DNA of 64,000 bases from Paraburkholderia sp. BL23I1N1 (lineage in GTDB: Bacteria; Pseudomonadota; Gammaproteobacteria; Burkholderiales; Burkholderiaceae): positions 5,952,001 to 6,016,000 of the forward strand of contig NZ_RAPV01000001.1 of NCBI RefSeq assembly GCF_003610295.1, given 5' to 3'. The translations under genes were made by a program, and so were the position numbers. Shown here in pieces: positions 1 to 9,061 of this stretch (the stretch's first letter is position 1; each line of letters opens with the position of its first letter). A model generated the notes under the pieces. That model searched no databases. It was not told the DNA's origin and saw only the letters and a program-made list of their open reading frames with translations.

Positions 1-2039
1 TGACCGATCAGGTCGCGCGCTTCTGGCGCGGCTGGCTTGAAACGAATCGCGGCAACATGCCCCGCGACGAGATGATCCGCAGCGCCGAGCGCATGATCAC
101 GTTCTATCTGTCGCGTGTGTCCGACAACGACTGGCCGATGATCGACCAGAACCTCGGCCTCGTCGACCAGACCCGTGAAAACCTGCGCCGCGTGGTGCGC
201 GGCATGCCGGCCCGTCAGCGCGTCTACGAGGAAATCAAGGCGCGTGCGTCGACCCGTTTCGCGCCGATGACGATCGCGCGGATCGTCGGCGAAAACAATA
301 CGGCGCTGGTGGCCGGCAGCTATGCGATTCCCGGCACCTTCACGCGTGAAGCGTGGTTCCAGTACGTGCAACCGGCAATTCGCGATGCCGCCACGAAGGA
401 ATTGCAGGCCAAAGACTGGGTGCTCAACACCTCGGCGCATGACGATCTGACGCTGGAAGGCAGCCCCGAGCAGATCCAGAAAGCCCTCGTAGCGATGTAC
501 AAAACGGAGTACGCAATGCACTGGCAGAAGTTCATGCAAGGCATTGCCGTGCAGAGCTTCGGCAGCTTCGGTCAGGCCGTGGATGCGATGAACCGTCTCG
601 GCGATCCGCAGGATTCGCCGATCCGCAAGGTGCTCGAAACCGCGTACGACCAGACTTCGTGGGATAACCCGTCGCTCTTCAACGCGAACCTGAAGCGCGC
701 GCAAACCGGCGTGACCAGCTGGTTCAAGAACTGGTTCTCGCGTGCGCCGACCGGCCAGATTAACGCCAATATCGACATCAACGGCAATCCGGTTGAAGTG
801 CCGATGGGGCCGATCGGCCAGGAGTTCTCGGCACTGGGCCGCATCGTCGTCTCCGGCGACAACGGCTCCATGCTGAAGGGCTACATGGACACGCTCTCGA
901 AGGTCCGTACGCGCTTCAACGTCATCAAGAACCAGGGCGATCCGGGGCCGGGCGCGCGTCAGCTGATGCAGCAGACGCTCGACGGCAACGGCTCCGAATT
1001 GGCCGATTCGCTGAAGTACGTCGACGAACAGATGCTGACAGGTCTCACCGATTCGCAACGCAAGGCACTGCGCCCGCTGCTGGTGCGTCCGCTGATGGCG
1101 GCGTATGCGGTGGTGATCCAGCCGGCCAGCGTCGAAGTCAACAAGGTGTGGAACGCACAGGTCTATCAGACCTTCCAGAACTCGCTCGCGAACAAGTATC
1201 CGTTTGCAAGCGACGCGAAGGTCGAAGCCGGCGCCGGTGAAATCGGCCAGGTGTTCGGGCCGGATGGCGCGATCGCCAAGTTCGTCGGCACCACGCTCGG
1301 GCCGCTCGCGGTGCGCCGCGGCGACACGCTGACCTCGCGCACGTGGGGCGACATGGGTCTCGCGCTGACGCCCGACTTCACCAGCGGCTTCGCACGCTGG
1401 GTGGCACCGCTCGCAGGGGGAGCCGCGAGCTCGTCGGGCCAAAGCTCGGCTGAGCCGCAGACCGTGTTCCAGATCCTGCCGCAGCCGAGCAGCGGCACCA
1501 CGGAATACACGCTCGCAATCGACGGCCAGCAAATGCGTTACCGCAATACGCCACCGCAGTGGACCAACTTCGTGTGGCCGAATCCGTCGGGTTCGCCTGG
1601 TGCAACACTGAATGCGACGACCTTCGACGGCCGCACGCTGCAGCTGGTCAACGAGCCGGGCCGCTACGGTCTGGAGAAGCTGATCAACTCGGCGCAACGC
1701 AAGCGCCGTCCGGACGGCACCTTCGACCTGTCGTGGACGCAAGGCAACGTGACGGTGGCGGTCAGCATGCGCATCATCAGCACGTCGCAGGCCTCGGGCG
1801 GCAGCAGCGACGCGCCGCAACAGCAAAGCCTGCGCGGGTTGCGCCTGCCTTCCTCGGTGGCGGATGTGAGCGCTGCGGCGAACTCGGTCAATGCGACGGC
1901 TGCGGGTGGAGCGGTTATTAGCGGACCAACGGCACCAACAGGAACAGCGGGCACCACGCCTGCTGTCGCACCGGCCTCGCCGGCGGCACGGCCCGCGACG
2001 GCCGCCGCCGCGGTTTCGAACACAGGGGGTGCGCAATGA
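1..2039 (+). CDS. tssM: TssM (IcmF family) T6SS inner-membrane complex subunit, C-terminal part
   Basis: This is the C-terminal ~679 residues of the T6SS membrane-complex protein TssM; the open frame runs off the left edge, so the N-terminal membrane helices and any NTPase domain lie outside. TssM spans the inner membrane, binds TssL, and reaches across the periplasm to the lipoprotein TssJ. The visible part matches the periplasmic IcmF-related and IcmF C-terminal regions. Its last ~60 residues are an Ala/Pro/Thr-rich tail, probably disordered. The stop overlaps the tagF start by 4 bp (ATGA), which suggests translational coupling. Family and cluster context make the call secure; only the start is unknown. 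Confidence 0.95.
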   Translation, partial: TDQVARFWRGWLETNRGNMPRDEMIRSAERMITFYLSRVSDNDWPMIDQNLGLVDQTRENLRRVVRGMPARQRVYEEIKARASTRFAPMTIARIVGENNTALVAGSYAIPGTFTREAWFQYVQPAIRDAATKELQAKDWVLNTSAHDDLTLEGSPEQIQKALVAMYKTEYAMHWQKFMQGIAVQSFGSFGQAVDAMNRLGDPQDSPIRKVLETAYDQTSWDNPSLFNANLKRAQTGVTSWFKNWFSRAPTGQINANIDINGNPVEVPMGPIGQEFSALGRIVVSGDNGSMLKGYMDTLSKVRTRFNVIKNQGDPGPGARQLMQQTLDGNGSELADSLKYVDEQMLTGLTDSQRKALRPLLVRPLMAAYAVVIQPASVEVNKVWNAQVYQTFQNSLANKYPFASDAKVEAGAGEIGQVFGPDGAIAKFVGTTLGPLAVRRGDTLTSRTWGDMGLALTPDFTSGFARWVAPLAGGAASSSGQSSAEPQTVFQILPQPSSGTTEYTLAIDGQQMRYRNTPPQWTNFVWPNPSGSPGATLNATTFDGRTLQLVNEPGRYGLEKLINSAQRKRRPDGTFDLSWTQGNVTVAVSMRIISTSQASGGSSDAPQQQSLRGLRLPSSVADVSAAANSVNATAAGGAVISGPTAPTGTAGTTPAVAPASPAARPATAAAAVSNTGGAQ

Positions 2040-3028
2040 CGCAAACCGTGCAGGCGCAAATCGCCTATTTCGGCAAGATTCCGTCGCGCGGCGACTTCGT
2101 CAAAAGCGCGCATAACCCGCAGCTGCTGGCCACGCTCGATCGCTGGATCGCCGAGGCCATGGAGTTGCTCACCGAGGATCCGCGCTGGAAGATCGTCTAC
2201 GAAAACGCCAAGCCGATGCACTTCGCGTTCCTCGGTTCGCGCAGCAAGCTGGCGATCGCCGGGCATATGGTGGCGAGCCAGGATCAATCGTCGCGCCGCT
2301 TTCCGTTTCTTGCCGCGACCGCGCTGGAAGTTGAAAAACCGCTGACGTTTCTGGCGCACAGTCCGCTGGCCTTTGCACGCCTGTGGTCGCGCATCGCCTC
2401 GCAGATGAAGCCCTTACTCGGCGTGGGCGAGCCGGCTGGCGCGCTACAGGCACTCGGCGAAACGCAAGTGCCGATCGAAATCGGCGGCGGCCCGGGCAAT
2501 CCGCATGACGGCACCTTCAACGATTTCGTCGAGCACCAGACGCTCTCCGGCCTCGAACAGATGTTGCTGGCAAGCGGTCATCCGGTGCGCCTGCGCGGCG
2601 CGATGCTGGCGCTCGGTTCGCTGCTGCGTCCGGTGATGCAAAGCGGTTCGTCGCATCTCGAACGCGGGCTGACCCTGCCGCTGCCGAACGATCCGTTCTA
2701 TCGCTCGCTCGTCGCCGCGTTCTGGCTCGAACTGATCGCGCCGTTCGTTTCTCAGGCCGATTTCGAACTGGCGATTTTTATCGGCACGATTGCCGAGCGC
2801 GAGCGGCTCATCATCGGCTTTAACGGCGCCTCGGCCAAAACGCTGCATAGCGTGGTCGATCCGCAAGCGTACGCGGCACATAACATCGATATCGACGATC
2901 CCGAGTGGATCGACGAACACGCACAAAACGATCATGGCATCAGCAAGCTCGTCAGCTACCTCGACCAACCGCAACTGTCGTTGCGTGTCAGCATCGACAC
3001 GTTCCGCGAAGCATTCACGGGAGCGTGA
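2036..3028 (+). CDS. tagF: TagF, type VI secretion-associated protein (ImpM/BMA_A0400 family)
   Basis: This 330-residue protein begins within the tssM stop codon. Its N-terminus (AYFGKIPSRGDFVKS, around residues 9-23) is the hallmark of the TagF/ImpM family. In other bacteria TagF acts as a post-translational repressor of T6SS firing, in some cases through the Fha scaffold. No fha or ppkA/pppA gene is visible here, so TagF may act here through another partner (inference). No PP2C phosphatase fusion is present; the length fits a stand-alone TagF domain plus a C-terminal extension. The OmpA-like gene follows after 4 bp, so tssM-tagF-ompA is probably one operon. Confidence 0.93.
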   Translation: MTQTVQAQIAYFGKIPSRGDFVKSAHNPQLLATLDRWIAEAMELLTEDPRWKIVYENAKPMHFAFLGSRSKLAIAGHMVASQDQSSRRFPFLAATALEVEKPLTFLAHSPLAFARLWSRIASQMKPLLGVGEPAGALQALGETQVPIEIGGGPGNPHDGTFNDFVEHQTLSGLEQMLLASGHPVRLRGAMLALGSLLRPVMQSGSSHLERGLTLPLPNDPFYRSLVAAFWLELIAPFVSQADFELAIFIGTIAERERLIIGFNGASAKTLHSVVDPQAYAAHNIDIDDPEWIDEHAQNDHGISKLVSYLDQPQLSLRVSIDTFREAFTGA

Positions 3029-3032
3029 CACG

Positions 3033-3989
3033 ATGTTGAGCAAACACACGCGCATTGCCTCGCTGCTGGCAGGCCTTTTCATCAGCGCCCTCGCCCATGC
3101 CGACAACGACGGCCCGGCACGCGTCACACCCGTCGACAACAGCGGCATTGCGATTCACACGATCATTCTGCCCGCGTCTGCGTCGGCACAGCCGGGCAAT
3201 GCCGGGCCCGCGGTCAATACGGCCGGGCTGGCCAGCGGCACCACGGGTGCCGGCACCGGCGCGATCAGCGCCTCGCCGCGGCCCGCCAACGCAATGCCAG
3301 GCCAGGTCGTGGTAGGGGGAAAAGTGCCGGATGAAGCGACCAAGGCGGCGGTGCTCGCCCGTCTGCGCGACACTTACGGCGCGGCCAACGTGGTCGATCA
3401 GATCGAAGTCGCCGATGTCGCGACGCCGCCGAACTGGTCCGCCAACGTGCAAAAGCTGATCGGCCCGCAGTTGAAGCAGATCAGCAAAGGCCAGTTGAAA
3501 ATCGACGGCACGCAGATCGACGTGAAAGGCGAAGTGCATAACGAATCGCAGCGCCAGCAGCTCGCGAGCGACATGGCGAATGCGCTGAATCCGACCTACA
3601 CGATCAGAAACGGCCTGCGTGTGAGCGCATCGGAGCAGGGGCTGCTCGATCAGACCTTGGCGAATCGCACGATCGAGTTCGAGACGGGCAGCGCGACGCT
3701 CACGCCGCAAGGCCGAGCGATTCTCGATCAGATGGCCGCCGTCCTCTCGAAGATGCAGACGAAGACGGTGGCGATCATCGGTCATACCGACAACTCGGGT
3801 AATCGCACCTCGAATATCGCCCTGAGCCAGGCGCGGGCGGACGCGGTGAAGGGCTATCTGGTCGCCAAGGGCATCCCGCCTGAACAGATGACGACCACAG
3901 GGGTCGGCCCGGATCAGCCGATTGCCTCCAACGATACAAACGACGGGCGCGCGCGCAACCGGCGCATCGAGTTTCGTGCGGGGTCCTGA
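3033..3989 (+). CDS. OmpA-family peptidoglycan-binding protein of the T6SS cluster
   Basis: The product is 318 residues. The ATG at 3033 is chosen because it begins a good signal peptide (MLSKHTRIASLLAGLFISA, cut near ALAHA) right after tagF; an upstream in-frame start would run inside tagF. After a low-complexity Gly/Ala segment comes a BON-like region (about residues 90-200). A C-terminal OmpA domain (about 210-318) follows, with the peptidoglycan-binding signature around GHTDNSGN and the closing NDGRARNRRIEF. TssL in this cluster has no such domain, so this protein may anchor the secretion complex to the cell wall (inference). A bidirectional terminator follows. Confidence 0.9.
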   Translation: MLSKHTRIASLLAGLFISALAHADNDGPARVTPVDNSGIAIHTIILPASASAQPGNAGPAVNTAGLASGTTGAGTGAISASPRPANAMPGQVVVGGKVPDEATKAAVLARLRDTYGAANVVDQIEVADVATPPNWSANVQKLIGPQLKQISKGQLKIDGTQIDVKGEVHNESQRQQLASDMANALNPTYTIRNGLRVSASEQGLLDQTLANRTIEFETGSATLTPQGRAILDQMAAVLSKMQTKTVAIIGHTDNSGNRTSNIALSQARADAVKGYLVAKGIPPEQMTTTGVGPDQPIASNDTNDGRARNRRIEFRAGS

Positions 3990-4018
3990 GTTGTCGTTTG
4001 CTTGACCGCCGCGTGATT

Positions 4019-4063
4019 AAAAAAAGCCTGGCACCGGTGATGTTCGATGCCAGGCTTTTTGTT
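4019..4063. terminator. Bidirectional rho-independent terminator between ompA-like and tssA genes
   Basis: A strong stem (AAAAAGCCTGGCA pairing with TGCCAGGCTTTTT) with an ~18-nt loop and T-runs on both strands sits between two converging operons, so it can end both. Confidence 0.9.
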
Positions 4064-4079
4064 TGCGCTTAAGGACGTT

Positions 4080-5189
4080 CTAGCTATTTCCCTCAGGCTT
4101 CACGCCCAGCAGTTCGCGAATATGCGCGAGCGACCCATCGTCTTTCACGACCGACGAAAGCCACTGATGCAAAGGCATATCCGCGCATTCCGCCGCCTTG
4201 TCGGCGAGGTAAGCGGCCGGATTGTGGGGCTCGGTGCTGCGAAAGAATTTGGCCACGGCTCGCAACTGCGCGATGGCTTGCGCACGGCTCTGGATTCCTG
4301 CAATCGGGCTGATCGTGGTCGGCATGGTCGTCAACACGGGTTCCTCGCGTTGCGGTGAAGTCTTGAAGGTAGGCTCGGCGCGTTCTTGTTCTTCCGGCTT
4401 CGGCACTTTCGGCGGCGGCGCTTCAGCGCTGACGCCCAGTTCACGCGCGAAGCGTTCCGCCAGCCGGTAGACGCTCTCATACGCATCTTTCGCCTGACGG
4501 AAGCTCGGCGCCGAATCGGCCGCACGCCGGTCCAGTTCCTGTTCGAGCGCGAGCATTGCCGCTTCGAACGCTTTCAGATCGACCAGCAGCGTCGAATAGA
4601 ACGCCGGCGGTGTGGCGCGTTTCGACGCCTCGATCTGCTCGATGGAAGGCTTGCCGCGCGCGATATCGTCAGCGTGATCCGGATCGCGCTTGACCGCTTG
4701 CGCGACATGCGTGGCCACGTCCCAATCGATCGTGCTAAACGAGCTGCCTTGTGCGGACGTGAGCGGCATCGCCCGCAACAGATCGCCGGTGCGGCCAACG
4801 AGCCACGCGACGTTGCCGAGGCGGTACTCGGTGTCGTCGCCCTCCGGCAGCGGATGCACGTGATCCCAGTACTTTTCGCACAGCCCGGTCAGCAGCGCAT
4901 AACCTTGCGTGAGACCGGTCACGCCCTCTTCGATGGCAAGCGCCTCGGTGAGCCAGACCGCGAGGCGCAGGTCTTTCGTTTGCGTTTGCAGCAGATTGCT
5001 CGCGCGTTCGACCACGAACGGCCAGTCGGCTTCTTTAATATCCGTGACCCATTCACCCTGATCCAGCGACGGGTCCTCAAAACGGCGCGCGTGCTGGATT
5101 GCATCGAAATCCGCTGAAAACAGCAGGTCGTCGCCACAGGGCGAGGCTTCGCTGATCGGATCCAGCAGCGTGTTCAGATTAGTCGACAT
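4080..5189 (-). CDS. tssA: TssA, T6SS baseplate/sheath assembly protein (ImpA_N domain)
   Basis: The 369-residue protein has the N-terminal ImpA_N domain of TssA (residues ~5-130, including SPCGDDL near the start and a DWPFV segment). A variable linker rich in Pro and Glu (about 260-300) and a short C-terminal domain follow. TssA proteins organise the baseplate and guide polymerisation of the tail tube and sheath. The start is the ATG at 5189; an upstream TTG is possible but less likely. It is the last gene of the leftward operon, 66 bp after tssH. Length fits the shorter TssA classes; which class it belongs to cannot be judged by eye. Confidence 0.93.
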   Translation of the reverse strand: MSTNLNTLLDPISEASPCGDDLLFSADFDAIQHARRFEDPSLDQGEWVTDIKEADWPFVVERASNLLQTQTKDLRLAVWLTEALAIEEGVTGLTQGYALLTGLCEKYWDHVHPLPEGDDTEYRLGNVAWLVGRTGDLLRAMPLTSAQGSSFSTIDWDVATHVAQAVKRDPDHADDIARGKPSIEQIEASKRATPPAFYSTLLVDLKAFEAAMLALEQELDRRAADSAPSFRQAKDAYESVYRLAERFARELGVSAEAPPPKVPKPEEQERAEPTFKTSPQREEPVLTTMPTTISPIAGIQSRAQAIAQLRAVAKFFRSTEPHNPAAYLADKAAECADMPLHQWLSSVVKDDGSLAHIRELLGVKPEGNS

Positions 5190-5255
5190 GACAGAAAGCA
5201 ATAAGTATTGGGTACGGCATTAAAACAGATTGGCAAGCAGGCGAGGCATGCCCGT

Positions 5256-7931
5256 TCACACAACCGTGTATTCGAACTCGCCCGCTTCGCTCGCACGTAC
5301 CGCGATGCGTTCGATGGCGGCGCCGTTGGCCATGCGCTCGAGCACCTGCTGCGCGACTTCGGGCAATAGCGTGCCGTTCAGAATGTGGTCGACGTTGCGC
5401 GCGCCGGAGTCCACTTCGGTGCAACGCGCCAGCACGGCGTCGACGAGCGAATCGTCCCACTCGAACACCGCCTTGTGATTCGACTCGATGCGACGGCGAA
5501 TCCGCTCCAGCTTCAAGTCGATGATTTCGGCAAGCACGTCGTCTGAGATCGGGTAGTACGGCACCAGTTTCATGCGGCCGAGAAACGCCGGCTTGAAAGC
5601 CTTATACAGTTGCGGGCGCAACGTCTCAGCAAGTTCGTCGGCATCCGGCAGTTCTTCGGCGCTTTTGTTCAGGCAGGCCTGCATCACCGCTTGCGAGCCA
5701 ACGTTCGAGGTCAGAATGATCAGCGTGTTGCGGAAATCGATCTCGCGCCCTTCGGCGTCGTCCATCGTGCCCTTGTCGAACACCTGGAAGAACATTTCCA
5801 GCACGTCCGGGTGCGCCTTTTCCACTTCGTCGAGCAGCACCACCGAATATGGATTACGACGCACGGCCTCGGTCAGCACACCGCCCTCGCCATATCCGAC
5901 GTAGCCCGGCGGTGAGCCCTTCAGGCCGGACACGCTGTGCGCTTCCTGGTACTCGCTCATGTTGATCGTGACCATCTTGCGCTCGCCGCCGTAGAGCACG
6001 TCCGCAAGCGCGAGCGCGGTTTCGGTTTTGCCCACACCCGACGGTCCGACGAACATGAACACACCGCGCGGTTTATTCGGATCTTCGAGACTCGCGCTGG
6101 CGGTGCGAACGCGTTGCGCGATCGCATCGAGTGCGTGGTCTTGCCCGATCACGCGAGCGGCCAGCAGCGGCTGCAAATTCAGCACGGTCTGGATTTCGTC
6201 CTTGATCATGCGGCCGAGCGGAATGCCGGTCCATGAAGCGACGATTTCGGCGACCACATGGCCATCCACCTGCAAAGGGACCATCGGCTGACCGCCCTGC
6301 AGGGCGTGCAATTCCGCAACACGCGTGGCCAGCGTTTCGCGCGCCTGCTGTGCCTTGTCGGCCTGAGCAGCATCTGCGCTGCTCACGCGCGCGGCGTCGA
6401 TCTCGGCACGCAAGCCGATGATCTCCGTCACCAACGCGCGCTCCTTGTCGTAGCGCGCTTCGTCTTCCGCGAGGTCCTTCACGTCTTCTTCACGCAGGCT
6501 GCGCAGTTCCGCGAGCCGTTCGTCGTGCAGCGCGCCGCTCGCCACTTCGCGTTCCAGCGTGGCGATTTCCGCGTCGATGCGCTCGAGCCGTTTCTTCGTA
6601 TCGTCGATAGCGGCAGGCGTCGAGCTATGCGCGAGCGCGACTTTCGCGCAGGCGGTGTCGAGCACGCTGATCGCCTTATCCGGCAGTTGCCGGCCGCTGA
6701 TGTAACGATGCGACAGACGCACCGCTTCGGTAATCGCATCGTCCAGCACGCGCACGTTGAAGTGCTTTTCCATCAACGCTGCCATGCCGCGCAACATCGC
6801 CGCCGCGAGCGTCTCGCTCGGTTCTTCGATCTTCACGACCTGGAAACGCCGCGCCAGCGCCGCATCTTTCTCGAAGTACTTTTTGTATTCGCTCCACGTG
6901 GTCGCCGCGATGGTGCGCAATTCGCCGCGCGCCAGGGCCGGCTTCAGCAGATTCGCCGCATCGTTCTGCCCGGCCTGGCCACCGGCGCCGATGATCGTAT
7001 GCGCTTCGTCGATAAACAGAATGATCGGATGCGGGCTCTTCTTCACCTCGTCGATCACATTCTTCAGGCGGTTCTCGAACTCGCCTTTCACACTCGCACC
7101 GGCTTGCAACAGCCCCATATCGAGCACGTGCAGCGCGACGCCTTTCAGCGGCGCGGGCACGTCGTCAGCCGCAATGCGCAGCGCGAGGCCTTCGACCACT
7201 GCCGTTTTACCGACGCCCGCCTCACCCGTCATGATCGGATTGTTCTGCCGGCGACGCATCAGAATGTCGATGGTCTGGCGAATCTCGCCTTCGCGGCCGA
7301 TCACCGGATCGATCTTGCCTTCACGCGCACGCTGTGTGAGATTGCTGGTGTAGGTATCGAGCGCGGGGGTTTTGGAAGGCGCGCCGGGTGCCGAGCCGGC
7401 AACAACTTCATCGCTCACGCTTTCTGCCGAGTTCTCTGCGGCGTGACTACGTTCGACTTCACGCGACCCCGCGGTCATGTCGTCGAACTTGTGCTTCAGA
7501 TCCGTCACCCGCACGTCGCGCAGCAGCGGCGACATACGCTCGGCGAACTGCGCGAGGTCAGGCGCCGTCAACAATGCGAGCAGCAAGTGCCCCGAACGAA
7601 TCCGTCCGATCTGCGAATCGAGCGACGCGATCAACCACGCCTGTTCGAGCAAATCGATCAGATGCTTCGAAAACACCGGCGTGCGCGTATTGCCTGTTTT
7701 CAACCGCTGCAATTCGCGCTCGATATCCGCGCGCAACGCATGTGCGTCGACCCTGCTCGCACGCAGCGCCAGTGTGACATCGCTCGCCGGTTCATCCAGC
7801 AGTGCCAGCAACAGATGCTCGAGGTCGACCTCGTAGTGACCACGCGCGAGACAGTTGTTCGCCGCGAGCAAAGCCGCCTGCCGGCAGGTCGGATTCAGTT
7901 TGGCGATCAGGGTATTGAGGGACGTGCTCAT
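5256..7931 (-). CDS. tssH: TssH/ClpV, AAA+ ATPase that recycles the T6SS sheath
   Basis: This 891-residue Hsp100 ATPase has the ClpV layout. A Clp N-domain (about 1-150) is followed by AAA+ domain 1 with Walker A GEAGVGKT (about 236-243) and Walker B FIDEAH. A coiled middle region spans about 410-530. AAA+ domain 2 has Walker A GPSGVGKT (about 628-635) and Walker B LLDEVEKAHP. ClpV unfolds contracted TssB/TssC sheath so that subunits can be reused; its N-domain binds the TssC N-terminal helix. The location between tssA and tssG separates it from housekeeping ClpB. Both nucleotide-binding sites look intact. Confidence 0.96.
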   Translation of the reverse strand: MSTSLNTLIAKLNPTCRQAALLAANNCLARGHYEVDLEHLLLALLDEPASDVTLALRASRVDAHALRADIERELQRLKTGNTRTPVFSKHLIDLLEQAWLIASLDSQIGRIRSGHLLLALLTAPDLAQFAERMSPLLRDVRVTDLKHKFDDMTAGSREVERSHAAENSAESVSDEVVAGSAPGAPSKTPALDTYTSNLTQRAREGKIDPVIGREGEIRQTIDILMRRRQNNPIMTGEAGVGKTAVVEGLALRIAADDVPAPLKGVALHVLDMGLLQAGASVKGEFENRLKNVIDEVKKSPHPIILFIDEAHTIIGAGGQAGQNDAANLLKPALARGELRTIAATTWSEYKKYFEKDAALARRFQVVKIEEPSETLAAAMLRGMAALMEKHFNVRVLDDAITEAVRLSHRYISGRQLPDKAISVLDTACAKVALAHSSTPAAIDDTKKRLERIDAEIATLEREVASGALHDERLAELRSLREEDVKDLAEDEARYDKERALVTEIIGLRAEIDAARVSSADAAQADKAQQARETLATRVAELHALQGGQPMVPLQVDGHVVAEIVASWTGIPLGRMIKDEIQTVLNLQPLLAARVIGQDHALDAIAQRVRTASASLEDPNKPRGVFMFVGPSGVGKTETALALADVLYGGERKMVTINMSEYQEAHSVSGLKGSPPGYVGYGEGGVLTEAVRRNPYSVVLLDEVEKAHPDVLEMFFQVFDKGTMDDAEGREIDFRNTLIILTSNVGSQAVMQACLNKSAEELPDADELAETLRPQLYKAFKPAFLGRMKLVPYYPISDDVLAEIIDLKLERIRRRIESNHKAVFEWDDSLVDAVLARCTEVDSGARNVDHILNGTLLPEVAQQVLERMANGAAIERIAVRASEAGEFEYTVV

Positions 7932-7966
7932 GTCGTGCGATCCGGGTCCTGGTTCTATCGTTATGG

Positions 7967-9061
7967 TCAGTGAATCACGTGCAATTCGTAGCGGGCATCC
8001 GCGCGGTCACGGTCGGCCTCTCTAGTGCACAGAAAAGCGTCCCAGCCGAGGCGCGCGCCCCCGCTCAACATGCTTGGGCCCACTTCCGCGCGGCGCAGCA
8101 CCAGCGAGACCTCGTATTCGAGCGTCACGCCGGCGAGCAGCGTCAGCATGCGCTCGAGCGCTACAGCCCGGTCGGCGCCGGGTAAAAACGCTTCGTAGTC
8201 GGCTTTGTCGAGCGGGCCGATCGCGAGCCGCGCGCGCATGTCGCGCTGCCAGACCCGCTCGCCCGCCAGCGCCGTCGCGCCGAGCGTCGCGTTGACGCCG
8301 CCGAGCACGGTCAATTGATCGCTCGGCACGTCGTACCATTTGCCGACGAACTGCTCGACGCGCACCTTGACCTTGAAGTACTCGGACAGGGTGCGTTGCA
8401 AATAAGCCGCGGAAACCGGCCGGTGCCGTGCGGCCAATGCGTAACCGGCGATCGCTTCGTCGAATAGCGCGCCGTCGCCGTTTTGCAGACTGTTGCGGGT
8501 GTCGTCGTCGGCGACGCCTGCGAGCGCCAGCAATAGCGGCAGATAGCGTTCGTCGCGATCCAGTTCGTAGTGAAACGGCAGCCGGTACTTCTTCCACGCC
8601 GCGTAAAACAGTGCGGTCGCGCGATTCGAAAACACGTCGAAGAATTCACGCGCGGCCCGGTCGCGCTTGATCTGCTCACGCGCGATGATCTGCTCGGTGT
8701 AGTGCAGCGGCAAGGCGCCCTGCCCGCCGAGCAAACCGAAAAACGCCGGCGTGATATCCACCTTGTGGAGCGAACCTGCTTCGAGCGCCGTGGTGCGTTG
8801 CGGCTTCTCTTTCAGCGCCGCGCCTGCCTCGTCGTAAGACTGCGCGCTGTGAATCTCGCTAGGGGGAAACGACATCGACAGCGAATTGCGAAAGGCAATT
8901 CGCTGCGCGACGATCTCGCCGGGCCGTCCGTTACTCGATGGCGCTTGTTGGGCGAACCACTTCTCGAGAATCCGCACCGCCTGAAAGAATTCGAAGCGAT
9001 GCGGTTCGTCGAGAAGCCGCTCGACTACGCCAGGATCGATTCGCCGCTTCGCGGTTTGCAT
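7967..9061 (-). CDS. tssG: TssG, T6SS baseplate protein
   Basis: TssG is a baseplate wedge subunit that associates with TssE, TssF and TssK. The 364-residue product starts at the ATG at 9061 (MQTAKRRIDPGVV), followed by the family-typical RFEFFQAVRILE stretch near residue 24. A longer in-frame extension upstream lies entirely within tssF and looks non-coding. The start lies 37 bp inside the tssF 3' end, so the two genes are probably translationally coupled, as is common for the TssF-TssG pair. Length is normal for the family (ImpH/VasB). Confidence 0.94.
   Translation of the reverse strand: MQTAKRRIDPGVVERLLDEPHRFEFFQAVRILEKWFAQQAPSSNGRPGEIVAQRIAFRNSLSMSFPPSEIHSAQSYDEAGAALKEKPQRTTALEAGSLHKVDITPAFFGLLGGQGALPLHYTEQIIAREQIKRDRAAREFFDVFSNRATALFYAAWKKYRLPFHYELDRDERYLPLLLALAGVADDDTRNSLQNGDGALFDEAIAGYALAARHRPVSAAYLQRTLSEYFKVKVRVEQFVGKWYDVPSDQLTVLGGVNATLGATALAGERVWQRDMRARLAIGPLDKADYEAFLPGADRAVALERMLTLLAGVTLEYEVSLVLRRAEVGPSMLSGGARLGWDAFLCTREADRDRADARYELHVIH

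Noticed and set aside
4080..7931. Nearly identical N-termini of TssA (MSTNLNTLL) and TssH (MSTSLNTLI)
   Set aside because: The codons differ and the two domains are unrelated, so the match is most likely chance.
6258..7973. 571-residue open frame antisense to tssH
   Set aside because: Arg/His-rich shadow of the high-GC clpV gene; no domain recognised and no ribosome site.
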